Assembly (NCBI GenBank): GCA_900544235.1
Contig: UQUL01000013.1
Location: 1-52,539 of the forward strand
Length of the DNA stretch: 52,539 nt
DNA from: an uncultured Collinsella sp.
GTDB taxonomy: Bacteria; Actinomycetota; Coriobacteriia; Coriobacteriales; Coriobacteriaceae
Reading direction: 5' to 3'
Each line of letters begins with the position of its first letter. Within the stretch, counting starts at the first letter, position 1. The translations under genes and the position numbers were made by a program. The notes below the pieces were generated by a model that saw nothing but the letters and a program-made list of their open reading frames with translations, ran no database searches and had not been told where the DNA came from. Positions 1 to 6,982 of this stretch are shown here, in pieces.

Positions 1-2
1 AA

Positions 3-68
3 AAGATCAAGTCGTCCTCGCAGACGCTCAAGCAGGAATACCTCGATACATACGAAGGAGGTGAATGA
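3..68 (+). CDS. 3' end of a gene cut by the window edge
   Basis: An open frame enters from the left edge and ends at TGA 66-68, reading a short polar helix-like tail that ends in ...YLDTYEGGE. The stop lies one base before the ATG of the next gene, and the Shine-Dalgarno sequence of that gene is inside this tail, so the two are probably translationally coupled. Too little is visible to name the protein. Confidence 0.45.
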   Translation, partial: KIKSSSQTLKQEYLDTYEGGE

Positions 69-69
69 C

Positions 70-498
70 ATGATAGGCAAGAGCTATGCAAAGATAGCGA
101 TTGTTGGCTTTGTACTTTGTCTTGCAATGGTGCTATGTGCATCATTTGCGAGGTATAGGTCCGAGCAGTCGTTCATCGATGGCGCTGAAAATGGGTTTGG
201 CATAGTCGGGATGTATGTCAACGATGGCGCGACCAGGCCGTCTATGGCGATTCTTGCAGGCGAAGACATGGAATGGCAAATCTGTAATGACGATGGCTCT
301 TGTCTGAGCGGTCGTTTGGCCGCAACGAGCGACCCGAATTCGTTCGATCTTCTCGACGATGATGGAGCGGATTGCGGTTCTGTTCACCTTTCATATGCAT
401 CGCGAGATGGGATGGACGGCATTCTCTACGTCTCCCACGAGGCTGGCGATTTCAAGATGCGCAGGACTAACCGAGTGCCGGCTTTTTTCGAGGAGTGA
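70..498 (+). CDS. small membrane-anchored or exported protein, unknown function
   Basis: 142 residues. I chose ATG 70 because GAAGGAGG ends about 8 nt upstream; a GTG at 61 is inside the ribosome binding site and less likely. A hydrophobic segment at residues 8-25 is preceded by Lys residues, which fits a signal anchor. The rest is a soluble, acidic extracellular domain with cysteine pairs (ICNDDGSC, DDDGADC) that could form disulfides. I recognise no family. It follows directly on the truncated gene at the left edge and probably shares its transcript. Confidence 0.6.
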   Translation: MIGKSYAKIAIVGFVLCLAMVLCASFARYRSEQSFIDGAENGFGIVGMYVNDGATRPSMAILAGEDMEWQICNDDGSCLSGRLAATSDPNSFDLLDDDGADCGSVHLSYASRDGMDGILYVSHEAGDFKMRRTNRVPAFFEE

Positions 499-541
499 GA
501 ATTCCCGGCAGTCTGCCGATCAGGCCGCCGGGGTATTGAAC

Positions 542-577
542 CCCGCATTCATCCGTACACACACGGATGAATGCGGG
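542..577. repeat. perfect 15-bp inverted repeat (hairpin)
   Basis: The arms 542-556 and 563-577 are exact reverse complements with a 6-nt loop (ACACAC). It sits 44 nt after the stop of the preceding gene. There is no T-run on either side, so a classical intrinsic terminator is not clear; a Rho-dependent end or a mobile-element scar is also possible. Confidence 0.7.
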
Positions 578-599
578 AAGGTCCGGATGAAGTTGATAA

Positions 600-935
600 T
601 CAAGGAAACAAAGCCGTTCTGCCTGGGACGGCTTTGGCCTGGACTTTAACTACAACATCGCAATCGACACTTATCAGCTCGCGCAACGCGCATGGCCAAA
701 TCTCGGACGCTGGTGCATGGAGGACCTTCGAGATTTACTGGACATCCAAAACGACGACGCACACCGCGTGCTCGCCGACTGCGAAGACGAGATGGCTGTC
801 TACAATGCGATCAGAAACGGCGTGAAGTCCGGAGAGCTTTCTGTGGAACCGCCGCGCCGTCGCGCGAGCCGACCGGGCAACCCTGGCAATCTGGTCCCGG
901 CTCTCCCGGTCGTGTTCCTACGATATCGCCCCTAG
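600..935 (+). pseudogene. remnant of a DnaQ/RNase T-type 3'-5' exonuclease
   Basis: The frame is open between TAA 597-599 and the stop at 933-935 and has no proper start. The centre carries the hallmarks of the Exo III end of DEDDh exonucleases: IDTYQLAQRAWP followed about 20 residues later by DLLDIQNDDAHRVLADCED, which matches the family pattern Dt..lar...P and ..AHrAlaDa. The Exo I motif (DxE) is absent and the last 30 residues (Arg/Pro-rich) are not family-like. I read this as the C-terminal half of a deleted exonuclease gene. An internal ATG at 717 could start a 72-residue fragment, which would be inactive. Confidence 0.6.
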
Positions 936-947
936 ATCACCAATGTG

Positions 948-1187
948 TCAGATAAAGAATGAGGCAATGGCTATGATCACGCCTACGGCAGATGCAACGA
1001 CTGCGCCTTTTTTCCTCTCCTTTAGTCCGACGAATAAGGTTGCCGTAAAGTAAAGGGCGGAAATGCAGGCTATGGCAAGCGAAACGAGTTCCTTGGGCGG
1101 TTTCAGCAAAAGGTCGCTAGCAAAGAGTAATGCAAGCAGGGCAAAGCCGATTGTGTCCAAGTATCTCGATTGGTTTTGCGACAACAT
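948..1187 (-). CDS. small multi-span membrane protein, unknown function
   Basis: 79 residues with three hydrophobic stretches: about 11-27, 34-53 and 60-78 (ending VVASAVGVIIAIASFFI). A charged loop (KERKKG) separates the last two. The start is ATG 1187 with AAAGGAAG 6 nt upstream. The gene lies 12 nt after a possible tiny ORF on the same strand. No family recognised. Confidence 0.6.
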   Translation of the reverse strand: MLSQNQSRYLDTIGFALLALLFASDLLLKPPKELVSLAIACISALYFTATLFVGLKERKKGAVVASAVGVIIAIASFFI

Positions 1188-1199
1188 GGCAACTTCCTT

Positions 1200-1313
1200 T
1201 CAGAACATGCAAACGAAAAGTCGGTACGATGTCATTGCGGTTGCAAACAAGCCGCCGCCGGGACCGGTTGTCACGAGACCGGCGATAACGCATTTTCTCG
1301 GTTTCCAGCTCAT
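1200..1313 (-). CDS. possible 37-residue peptide upstream of a membrane protein gene
   Basis: ATG 1311-1313 is preceded by GAGAGGGG at a workable distance and the frame runs to TGA 1200-1202. The peptide has a basic N-terminus (MSWKPRK), then a Gly-rich hydrophobic middle (GLVTTGPGGGLFA) and an aromatic end. It ends just before the ribosome binding site of the 79-residue membrane protein. It could be a leader peptide or a small membrane peptide; evidence is limited to the start signals and spacing. Confidence 0.3.
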   Translation of the reverse strand: MSWKPRKCVIAGLVTTGPGGGLFATAMTSYRLFVCMF

Positions 1314-1464
1314 GACAGACCCCTCTCTCATGGTGCAACGTATACATTATGAGATATACACATTTTGTCCTATAAGCCCCAAGGATGACGATTCCAATAC
1401 GGACGACGACACCAAAACCGGCATCGACGGCTCCATGGACGATTCGGATTCCAAATAGGCCCTG

Positions 1465-1920
1465 TTAGTTGAGCCACTTCTTTGCCGGTGTCGTATACGA
1501 GACCGCTATACCCGCGGCAATTGCCATCAGGCAGCTCGCGATGAATCCGAACTCATACTTCAAAACGTTTGTTGCGGTCAGGGCGATAATCAACACAGTC
1601 GCAATTTGCAGAATTATCATTATTACGAAGAGATTGATTCCTTGTTTGGCCGAAGTCGCTGAGTGAGTTTGGCTTTGTTGATTCAGGTTGTAGCTGACAA
1701 CAAAAGCGATCAGTTCGCTTGATACGGGGCCGACTACATAGAAAAAGATTGCGTCAATGAAGTCAATAGTGTTGTAAGTGCTGTAAGTTGTTTCGCCGGA
1801 AAACACAGCGTATAAAGCATATCCAAATCTTGGCTGATTCATGTATGAGTAGGAGAAGACCAAGAGCGTCAATATTGCTACTACCAGAAGTGCATTCAGG
1901 ATAAATCGTTTGCTTTTCAT
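1465..1920 (-). CDS. four-span membrane protein, unknown function
   Basis: 151 residues from ATG 1920, chosen over an in-frame ATG 57 nt upstream because GGAAGGAG sits 6 nt before it. Four hydrophobic segments can be seen: about 6-25 (ILNALLVVAILTLLVF), 52-75, 94-115 (LFVIMIILQIATVLIIALTA) and 123-140. A polar loop NLNQQSQTHSATSAKQ joins the second and third. No catalytic motif and no recognised family. Codon choice is less G/C-biased than the core genes, consistent with an acquired region. Confidence 0.6.
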   Translation of the reverse strand: MKSKRFILNALLVVAILTLLVFSYSYMNQPRFGYALYAVFSGETTYSTYNTIDFIDAIFFYVVGPVSSELIAFVVSYNLNQQSQTHSATSAKQGINLFVIMIILQIATVLIIALTATNVLKYEFGFIASCLMAIAAGIAVSYTTPAKKWLN

Positions 1921-2013
1921 CGATCGCTCCTTCCGGGTGACTCTTATTTGTAATTCTACAACAGCCATTATTTTCAAAGAATATGACTGTCCTAAATAAC
2001 GTGCACTTTCGCT

Positions 2014-2044
2014 GGAGGGTCGCTGTTTGGCGGCCCTCCTTTTT
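2014..2044 (+). terminator. intrinsic terminator
   Basis: A 10-bp stem (GGAGGGTCGC with GCGGCCCTCC, one G-T pair) and a 6-nt loop are followed by TTTTT at 2040-2044. It points rightwards although no plus-strand gene lies just upstream, so it may insulate the small promoter/peptide unit that follows or be a leftover of a deleted gene. Confidence 0.75.
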
Positions 2045-2070
2045 GCACAGGCGCGGTGGGATGGTAATAT
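2043..2070 (+). promoter_or_regulatory. sigma-70-type promoter for the 41-residue peptide
   Basis: TTGCAC (2043-2048), 16-nt spacer, TAATAT (2065-2070). The -35 overlaps the T-run of the preceding terminator. The predicted transcript starts near 2077, leaving a leader of about 85 nt before the peptide start at 2163. Confidence 0.65.
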
Positions 2071-2162
2071 CGGGCGGGAGTCAGCCGCTCTGATAGAATC
2101 GTCCTTGCTGTCGGCAGCCCTCGTGCCGGGCAGAGCCCTCCATTTGATGGGAGGTGATGCCC

Positions 2163-2288
2163 ATGACCGATTTCACCGAGCTCGTGAAGCTCCTGACCGC
2201 TATGGTCTCGCTCCTCACGGCCCTTGTCGGCCTTTCCAAGGCACTCAAGCAGGGCTCGAAGCCCAAAAAGAAAGGTCACCGTCGCTAA
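2163..2288 (+). CDS. 41-residue hydrophobic peptide with a basic tail (type I toxin-like or holin-like)
   Basis: The ATG at 2163 has GGAGG 8 nt upstream (an ATG 6 nt earlier is too close to it). The peptide has an amphipathic/hydrophobic stretch, TELVKLLTAMVSLLTALVGL at residues 5-24, followed by a strongly basic end (KALKQGSKPKKKGHRR). That layout is typical of short membrane-acting peptides such as type I toxins and holin-like peptides, but I cannot assign a named family. It has its own promoter and a terminator just upstream, and no coding partner, so an antisense RNA is a possibility that the sequence does not prove. Confidence 0.5.
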   Translation: MTDFTELVKLLTAMVSLLTALVGLSKALKQGSKPKKKGHRR

Positions 2289-2580
2289 GACGATGACCCA
2301 ACTTCATTAAGCAACGGCTCTGCCCAGCTCTCTACAACTTGGGCTGCCGTCGGCACCATTTTACCCTCCTGACGAGGAATTCGTCCATATTTCAAAAACC
2401 AAATTGCGTTTGCTATAGAAGTTCATTCATCGTCCATGTACATGAGCGGTAACAGCGGAAACCGTTCGCTATGCTCCTGACCGTGCCAAAGAATTACTCG
2501 AAACGGGACCACGAGAGTACGATCGTTTGCCGGATAGCCGCCACTACGACGGATATCCTTGATAGTAAGCGCTAGAATGA
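2289..2580. other. intergenic stretch without a recognisable gene
   Basis: About 290 bases with no convincing frame, RNA or promoter on either strand. Only short frames broken by stops are seen. Confidence 0.5.
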
Positions 2581-2682
2581 TTTTGCTCTTATGGAGCTCA
2601 GCCCCAGCTGGTAAACCTGACGTTCGGCGCGGTGTACGTGGACGCGCCTGGAGAGTTTGACCTCAAGTACGTTCAAGCCTAG
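2581..2682 (+). pseudogene. short C-terminal coding remnant
   Basis: One frame reads a coding-like tail (...LVNLTFGAVYVDAPG then EFDLKYVQA) to TAG 2680-2682, with G/C-rich third positions and stops just upstream at about 2560. It looks like the last 30-odd codons of a lost gene. The family cannot be told. Confidence 0.3.
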
Positions 2683-2702
2683 GGGCCTAAGCCCCCCCCG
2701 CG

Positions 2703-2720
2703 CTCAAGCCTAGGCTTGAG
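2703..2720. repeat. 18-bp perfect palindrome beside a C8 run
   Basis: CTCAAGCCTAGGCTTGAG is its own reverse complement. Part of it (TCAAGCCTAGG) is also present as a direct repeat at 2672-2682, with a run of eight C (2692-2699) between the copies. Such an arrangement may be a recombination or protein-binding site, or a scar. Confidence 0.6.
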
Positions 2721-2762
2721 AGAGCAGACTGGCAGGCAGCAACCGGGATATAAACGATTTAG

Positions 2763-2792
2763 GGGGAGTACTGGCGTACTCCCCTATTTTTT
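2763..2792 (+). terminator. intrinsic terminator
   Basis: Perfect 9-bp stem GGGGAGTAC / GTACTCCCC with a 4-nt loop (TGGC), followed by TA and six T (2787-2792). It faces right and would end transcripts coming from the 2.0-2.7 kb region. Confidence 0.75.
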
Positions 2793-2946
2793 ACTGAGTA
2801 GCCGAAAAAACGAGGCAACGAGAGGCGATTTAAGGTGCCTGAAAACAGGTACCCCTAGCGGGTATCCAAGTAGGTCTTTTTGGGGTCGTATTCGCGATTG
2901 TGTTAAGCCGTTTACCTGGGCGTTTGGTTTCGAATGGGCGTTTTGG

Positions 2947-3240
2947 CTATTTTTGCGGTGCGCTTGCCGCTGGGGTGTCATCGTCTGGGTCGTGAACGAC
3001 ATACCAGCTGTTTTGGTAATGGCAGATGTCGCGGCACGTACCGTCCCCGACGATCACGCGCCAGGACTCGGACCGCTTGTTCCTGCCGAGCGCCCACGAG
3101 CGGGAGCTGTAGGACTCGATGCGGTCGAACGGGTAGACGGTGCCGTCGTACCATTTGATGCCCCACGGGGCGTACTCGCCGTCGGGGCGGCACTCGACGA
3201 GGGCCGTGACCAAACGTATCGACTTATCGCTCTCCCCCAC
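2947..3240 (-). CDS. 97-residue tryptophan-rich protein, unknown function
   Basis: The frame starts at GTG 3238-3240 with GAGAGGGG about 8 nt upstream and a TATAAT-like -10 further up. The protein is rich in aromatic residues and has a well-ordered look (WGIKWYDGTVYPFDRIE, SWRVIVGDGTCRDICHYQ, NSWYVVHDPDDD), with two nearby Cys (C-RDI-C). A long frame runs over it on the opposite strand, but this strand gives the more protein-like composition. No family recognised; it may belong to a mobile element. Confidence 0.5.
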   Translation of the reverse strand: MGESDKSIRLVTALVECRPDGEYAPWGIKWYDGTVYPFDRIESYSSRSWALGRNKRSESWRVIVGDGTCRDICHYQNSWYVVHDPDDDTPAASAPQK

Positions 3241-3279
3241 GACGGCACCCCTCTCGAATCAATAACGAACGCGTGTTCT

Positions 3280-3285
3280 ATTATA
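3280..3285 (-). promoter_or_regulatory. -10 box upstream of the 97-residue gene
   Basis: TATAAT on the minus strand, about 40 nt before the GTG start at 3240. No good -35 is found at 16-18 nt, so an activator or an extended -10 might be needed. Confidence 0.4.
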
Positions 3286-3410
3286 GCGCAATCACGATTG
3301 TTGACCATCGGTGCGGTTGCCGCTGCGGCAAGACCGGAGCAGAATTATGGAATAGCCCTACGCTCGGCGATGTATCTACAAACCCTGAGCGAAGGGAGTG
3401 TCGCAAATGC

Positions 3411-4367
3411 ATGCAGCGGCAATTGACCTTCGGGGGGGGGGTATCTCCTAGAGGCACTCTTCTCCGAGGGCAGTCAATCATCGAGTACGTCCTGATCATC
3501 GCCGTCATCGGCATGGTGATCGTGTTCGCCGGACCCGGCGTGGCGGGCGCCATCCGCAACCAGTTCAACCTGGTCACGAATACGGTGAACAGCGGGACTA
3601 GCGCTGGCACCGAGGGTGGTGGCGCGTCCGGTGGCGGCTCTACAGGTGCCGATTCCGCGACCGTCCAGGCTGCTATCGCCAAGGAAGCGAAGGACTGTAC
3701 GCTCGACGAGCAGAAGGCCGTGGCCGAGGACATCGCCGCGAAGGGCGAGGCATCGCCCGCCTACGCCAAGGCGAAGGCCGCCATGGACGCGGGGACGAAG
3801 TTCTCGATGAAGCTGACGAACGGCGAGACGATGACCTATCGCATCGTCGGCATCAACCACGATGACCTCGCGGACGGCACGGGCAAAACCGGGTTGACGT
3901 ACGAGGGGACCAACAATGCCCTGGCTGTCCAGAGAATAAACGCCACGAGGACCAACGTCGGCGGTTGGAAGCAGTCGGAGCTCCGCGGACGCCTCAACAC
4001 CGGAGACCTCTGGGCGCTTTTACCCTCCGAGTTCCAATCCAAGGTGAAGCCCGTCACGAAGATGACCGACAACAAGGACGGCGGCAGCGCCGGCACCCCC
4101 TCGGCTACGACCGACAAGGTCTTCCTACTCTCGACGACTGAAGTCTACGGAGACCTCCAGTCCGATGGTGCCCAGTACGAGTACTACAAATCCAAGGGCG
4201 TGACGAAATCGAACTATTCCGGTGCTTCGTCGAGCAACAATCACTGGACTCGTTCCGTGGCTTCAAGCTACTCCGCGACCTTTCGCTATATCAGCGGCGG
4301 CGGTGCCTGGGGCAGCGACTACACCGCGACGAACACCTCCTGCGTGTTCCCTGCTTTCTGTTTCTAA
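3411..4367 (+). CDS. class IVb (Flp-like) prepilin fused to a DUF6273-type domain; frame set by a G10 tract
   Basis: In the present frame the protein has 318 residues from ATG 3411. Residues 20-45 form a class III (type IV prepilin) signal: RG, cleavage, then QSIIEYVLIIAVIGMVIVFA with Glu at +5, as in Flp/Tad pilins. A Gly/Ser/Thr linker and a helical segment follow. The C-terminal half resembles DUF6273 domains: GGWKQSELRGRLN, LPSEFQSKVKPVTK, TDKVFLLSTTEVYG, a WTRS block and a terminal VFPAFCF. A pilin rod with a surface-displayed domain is the likely role; no other pilus genes are in the window. An ATG at 3407 and a GTG at 3398 are in another frame, and the 3407 ATG has the better 8-nt spacing from GAAGGGAG. 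A ten-G run at 3432-3441 lies between these starts and the signal peptide, so loss of one G would put them in frame. Confidence 0.75.
   Translation: MQRQLTFGGGVSPRGTLLRGQSIIEYVLIIAVIGMVIVFAGPGVAGAIRNQFNLVTNTVNSGTSAGTEGGGASGGGSTGADSATVQAAIAKEAKDCTLDEQKAVAEDIAAKGEASPAYAKAKAAMDAGTKFSMKLTNGETMTYRIVGINHDDLADGTGKTGLTYEGTNNALAVQRINATRTNVGGWKQSELRGRLNTGDLWALLPSEFQSKVKPVTKMTDNKDGGSAGTPSATTDKVFLLSTTEVYGDLQSDGAQYEYYKSKGVTKSNYSGASSSNNHWTRSVASSYSATFRYISGGGAWGSDYTATNTSCVFPAFCF
3432..3441 (+). repeat. homopolymer G10 inside the pilin leader
   Basis: Ten consecutive G within codons 8-11 of the pilin gene, upstream of the prepilin cleavage site. Tracts of this length are known to slip during replication; G9 and G10 would select different start codons. 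G10 is what this sequence shows. Confidence 0.85.
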
Positions 4368-4390
4368 CTTGTCTTTCTAGCCTGTCCAAC

Positions 4391-4427
4391 AAAAAGCCTG
4401 CGCGACACCGCGCGGGCTTTTCTTTTG
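4391..4427 (+). terminator. intrinsic terminator of the pilin gene
   Basis: The stem AAAAGCCTGCGCG / CGCGCGGGCTTTT (one wobble) with an ACAC loop runs into a T-rich end (CTTTTCTTTT), about 25 nt after the pilin stop. Confidence 0.85.
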
Positions 4428-4848
4428 GCTACTGCACGAACGATTTGAAGTTCGTGGTATAGGGAGTCGGTTTGAGGAAAAAAGGGGCCATACAGCGGCT
4501 CTCAGAGCGCCTGCCGTACTCCCCCGCCATTACCCTTGCGGCGTCCTCGTATAGAGCCCATCCCGCTTGGCGTTTCGTTGCAGCAGCCCACTTGTCCACC
4601 GATCAAGTGAACTGCTGGAATAAATATAGCGACACGCTTGTTCGATACAGTGGCTATATCGGTGTAAATCGCCGCGACAAATGCGGCCCATTCTCGGCGT
4701 GTACCTGCTGCGCGTATGTAGAATCATATCGCGTTAATAAATCGGCTCAAGTGCGTGCAAAACGCACAAGCAGCCGCAAAAAGTGGTTATCGCGTAGGTA
4801 GATTTTTGGCACCCTGTTGATTAATCAAAATTAAGCAATTGCTTCAAA
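4428..4848. other. intergenic stretch of about 420 bases without a supported gene
   Basis: A TTG-initiated frame covers 4472-4801 (109 codons) but has an atypical, Ser/Arg/Cys-mixed composition and no ribosome binding site. The 12-bp palindrome TTGATTAATCAA is at 4817-4828. Nothing else is recognised. Confidence 0.4.
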
Positions 4849-4878
4849 CAAAAAAGGTCAGGCACCTAGTGCCTGACC
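4849..4878 (-). terminator. intrinsic terminator after tRNA-Pro
   Basis: On the minus strand a perfect 9-bp stem (GGTCAGGCA...TGCCTGACC, with a short AC/TAG/GT top) is followed by TTTTTTG, starting 11 nt past the encoded CCA of tRNA-Pro. Confidence 0.9.
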
Positions 4879-4888
4879 TGCAAACTTC

Positions 4889-4965
<77 letters not shown>

Positions 4966-5007
4966 AAGCTTTTGTTTGTTGCTCTGCTCTCGCTCGCAAC
5001 AGGGAGT

Positions 5008-5037
5008 ATATTAACCCGAAACTTTAGACTTGTGCAA
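5008..5037 (-). promoter_or_regulatory. promoter of tRNA-Pro
   Basis: On the minus strand TTGCAC (5032-5037), 18-nt spacer, TAATAT (5008-5013). It lies between the coaBC stop and the tRNA, about 40 nt before the mature 5' end. Confidence 0.6.
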
Positions 5038-5045
5038 GAACTTTT

Positions 5046-6260
5046 TTACAATTTTTGAAGCAAGTCCAAAATTGTATCTGCGAGCTGGGGTTTTGTTAGC
5101 ACGGGAAGTTCCTGTGTACCCGCTGTGCTCACAATCCAGGCCTTGTTAGTGTCGGTACCAAAGCCTGAATCGGCGCGCGAGACATCGTTGGCGATAATGG
5201 CATCGCAACCCTTGCGGGCCAATTTGCGCTCGGCGTACTCGACAACGTTATCGGTCTCGGCCGCAAATCCGATCACGCATCGCTCGCTCTTCTGGCGCGA
5301 GAGCTCGGCCAAAATATCGACCGTTTCGACCAGTTCGATGCGATCCAAGGGCTCGTTGGACTTTTTGAGCTTATGGTCCGCTGGGGCCGCTGGAGTGTAG
5401 TCGGCGACGGCGGCGGCGCAAATGGCCACGTCGGCCGTCTGGAAGGCGCTCGTCGCCGCCTGCAGCATCTCTGCGGCGGTCTGCACGCGTACGCACGCCA
5501 CGCCGCGAGGAATATCGAGCGATGTCGGTCCCAGCACGAGCGTGACCGCAGCACCGCGGCGAGCAGCCTCCCCCGCCAGGGCGATGCCCATCTTGCCCGA
5601 CGACCGGTTACCGATGAAGCGCACGGGGTCTATCGGTTCGTGCGTGGGGCCGGCGGTAATCACGATGTGCTTACCTTCCAGGTCCCGAGGCGCGGGGTTG
5701 AGCACCTCACAGACAGCCTCGAGGATATCCTCGGGCTCACTCATGCGTCCCGTGTCCACGTCGCCGCAGGCAAGGTAGCCGCTGCCCGGACCCACCACAT
5801 GGACACCGCGCTCGCGCAACGTGGCCATGTTGGCCTGCGTCGCCGGCGCCTTCCACATGCCGTTATTCATAGCGGGTGCGATCACGATGGGTCGCGGTGT
5901 GGCTAGTAGCGTGGTGGAAATAAGGTCATCGGCGATGCCGTTGGCCATCTTGGCGATGATATTAGCCGTCGCGGGCGCTACGACCACCAGATCGGGCTCC
6001 TGCGCCAGCGAAATGTGGTGGATGGGGTCGGAGGGATCGTCGAATAGGCCCACCGCGACCGGCTCATTGGTGAGTGCGCGGAAGGTAAGCGGCCCCATGA
6101 ACTCCGTGGCATGCTTGCTCATAACGACCTTGACGCGCGCGCCGCGCTTTTGCAACAGGCGCACGATATTGCACGACTTATAGGCGGCGATCCCGCCGGT
6201 AATGCCCAGCAGGATCGTTTTTCCCTCAAGTTGCATTGAATTGTTGGATGCCGCAGCCAT
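5046..6260 (-). CDS. coaBC: bifunctional phosphopantothenoylcysteine decarboxylase / phosphopantothenate-cysteine ligase
   Basis: 404 residues, the usual length for CoaBC. Joins phosphopantothenate to cysteine and then decarboxylates the product to phosphopantetheine, steps 2-3 of CoA synthesis. The N-terminal flavoprotein (CoaC) half shows GITGGIAAYKS near 20-30, the HH of DPIHHISLA near 80, the PAMNNGMW substrate motif near 130 and the flexible-flap Cys in GYLACGDVDTGRM. The C-terminal CoaB half begins near 195 with GKHIVITAGPTHEPID and has the nucleotide/Lys motif DHKLKKS. It is the last gene of the long block and starts 2 nt after the stop of the zinc-ribbon gene, so it is translationally coupled. 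Confidence 0.95.
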   Translation of the reverse strand: MAAASNNSMQLEGKTILLGITGGIAAYKSCNIVRLLQKRGARVKVVMSKHATEFMGPLTFRALTNEPVAVGLFDDPSDPIHHISLAQEPDLVVVAPATANIIAKMANGIADDLISTTLLATPRPIVIAPAMNNGMWKAPATQANMATLRERGVHVVGPGSGYLACGDVDTGRMSEPEDILEAVCEVLNPAPRDLEGKHIVITAGPTHEPIDPVRFIGNRSSGKMGIALAGEAARRGAAVTLVLGPTSLDIPRGVACVRVQTAAEMLQAATSAFQTADVAICAAAVADYTPAAPADHKLKKSNEPLDRIELVETVDILAELSRQKSERCVIGFAAETDNVVEYAERKLARKGCDAIIANDVSRADSGFGTDTNKAWIVSTAGTQELPVLTKPQLADTILDLLQKL

Positions 6261-6262
6261 CG

Positions 6263-6982
6263 CTAGGCTTCCTTGCTCGGGAGTACCAGGAGGCGGTGGC
6301 AGTACGGGCAGTGCGTAATTGACCTACCGTCGTGGTTGAGGTCGCTCATGGACGATGCCTGCAGCGCGGTGTGGCAGACCGTGGGGATGTTGCCCTGGAT
6401 GGTCTCGACGGCCAGGCCGCGGAACTGCTTGAGCAGACGCTCGTAGTCGGTGAGCACGTCGGCCGGCAGGGTAGCGGCAAGCGCGGTGCGCTCCTTAGCG
6501 GCGGCGTCAATCTGAGCCTGCAGGTCGGCAGCCTTGGCGCGGGCGGCCTTGGTATCGGCCTTCACGCCCTCCTCGAACTTGGCGATGATTGCCTGCGCGC
6601 GGGCCTCGCGGTCGAGCGCCTCCTTATGGGCGACAACGACGTCCTTGCGGGTGTGCTCAATCTTGTCCAGACGCTTGGCCAGGGTGGCGAGTTCATTCTC
6701 CAGGTCCTGAACCTCTCGGTAGTCGGAACCGTCGACGTGGCGCTTCTTAGCAGCCTCAATGGCGTTGTTGGTCTGAATCTCGGTGGTGTTGAGATCGTCG
6801 AGCTCAATGTCCAGATCCTTGCGCTGGGCGTAGAGCTTGGTCATCTCGGACTTGAGCTTCACATAGGTCTTGCGCTTGGAAGCGAGCTCTTTGAGCTCCG
6901 GCATATTGGCAAGTTCGCTCTTGTTGCGGGCGAGCTCCAAATCGATCTGTTGCAGCTTGAGTAGCGTAGCGCCGGCGCTCAT
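6263..6982 (-). CDS. coiled-coil protein with C-terminal zinc ribbon (CT398/C4-type family)
   Basis: 239 residues from ATG 6982, chosen over an upstream ATG because AAAGGAG lies 8 nt before it. Residues 1-170 are almost all heptad-like coiled coil rich in Lys/Glu/Ala; the last 45 residues carry a zinc-ribbon end (THCPYCHRLLVLP). This two-part layout is that of the CT398-like family, which is thought to act as an adaptor or nucleic-acid-linked factor; its role is not well defined. The first zinc knuckle reads PTVCHTA, with only one Cys where relatives usually have CxxC. The gene overlaps the NIF3-like gene by 4 nt (ATGA), so the two are coupled. Confidence 0.8.
   Translation of the reverse strand: MSAGATLLKLQQIDLELARNKSELANMPELKELASKRKTYVKLKSEMTKLYAQRKDLDIELDDLNTTEIQTNNAIEAAKKRHVDGSDYREVQDLENELATLAKRLDKIEHTRKDVVVAHKEALDREARAQAIIAKFEEGVKADTKAARAKAADLQAQIDAAAKERTALAATLPADVLTDYERLLKQFRGLAVETIQGNIPTVCHTALQASSMSDLNHDGRSITHCPYCHRLLVLPSKEA

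Noticed and set aside
1063..1458. 131-codon plus-strand frame with an acidic DDDSNTDDD tail
   Set aside because: Most of it lies opposite the two small minus-strand genes. The acidic end could be a real C-terminal scrap, but no gene body supports it.
2716..3426. Long plus-strand frame (236 codons) over the 97-residue gene
   Set aside because: It has no ribosome binding site, its middle mirrors the minus-strand gene, and its end runs into the pilin leader region. The minus-strand reading has the more protein-like composition.
4472..4801. 109-codon plus-strand frame after the pilin
   Set aside because: TTG start without ribosome binding site, mixed Ser/Arg/Cys composition, no similarity to any family I know.
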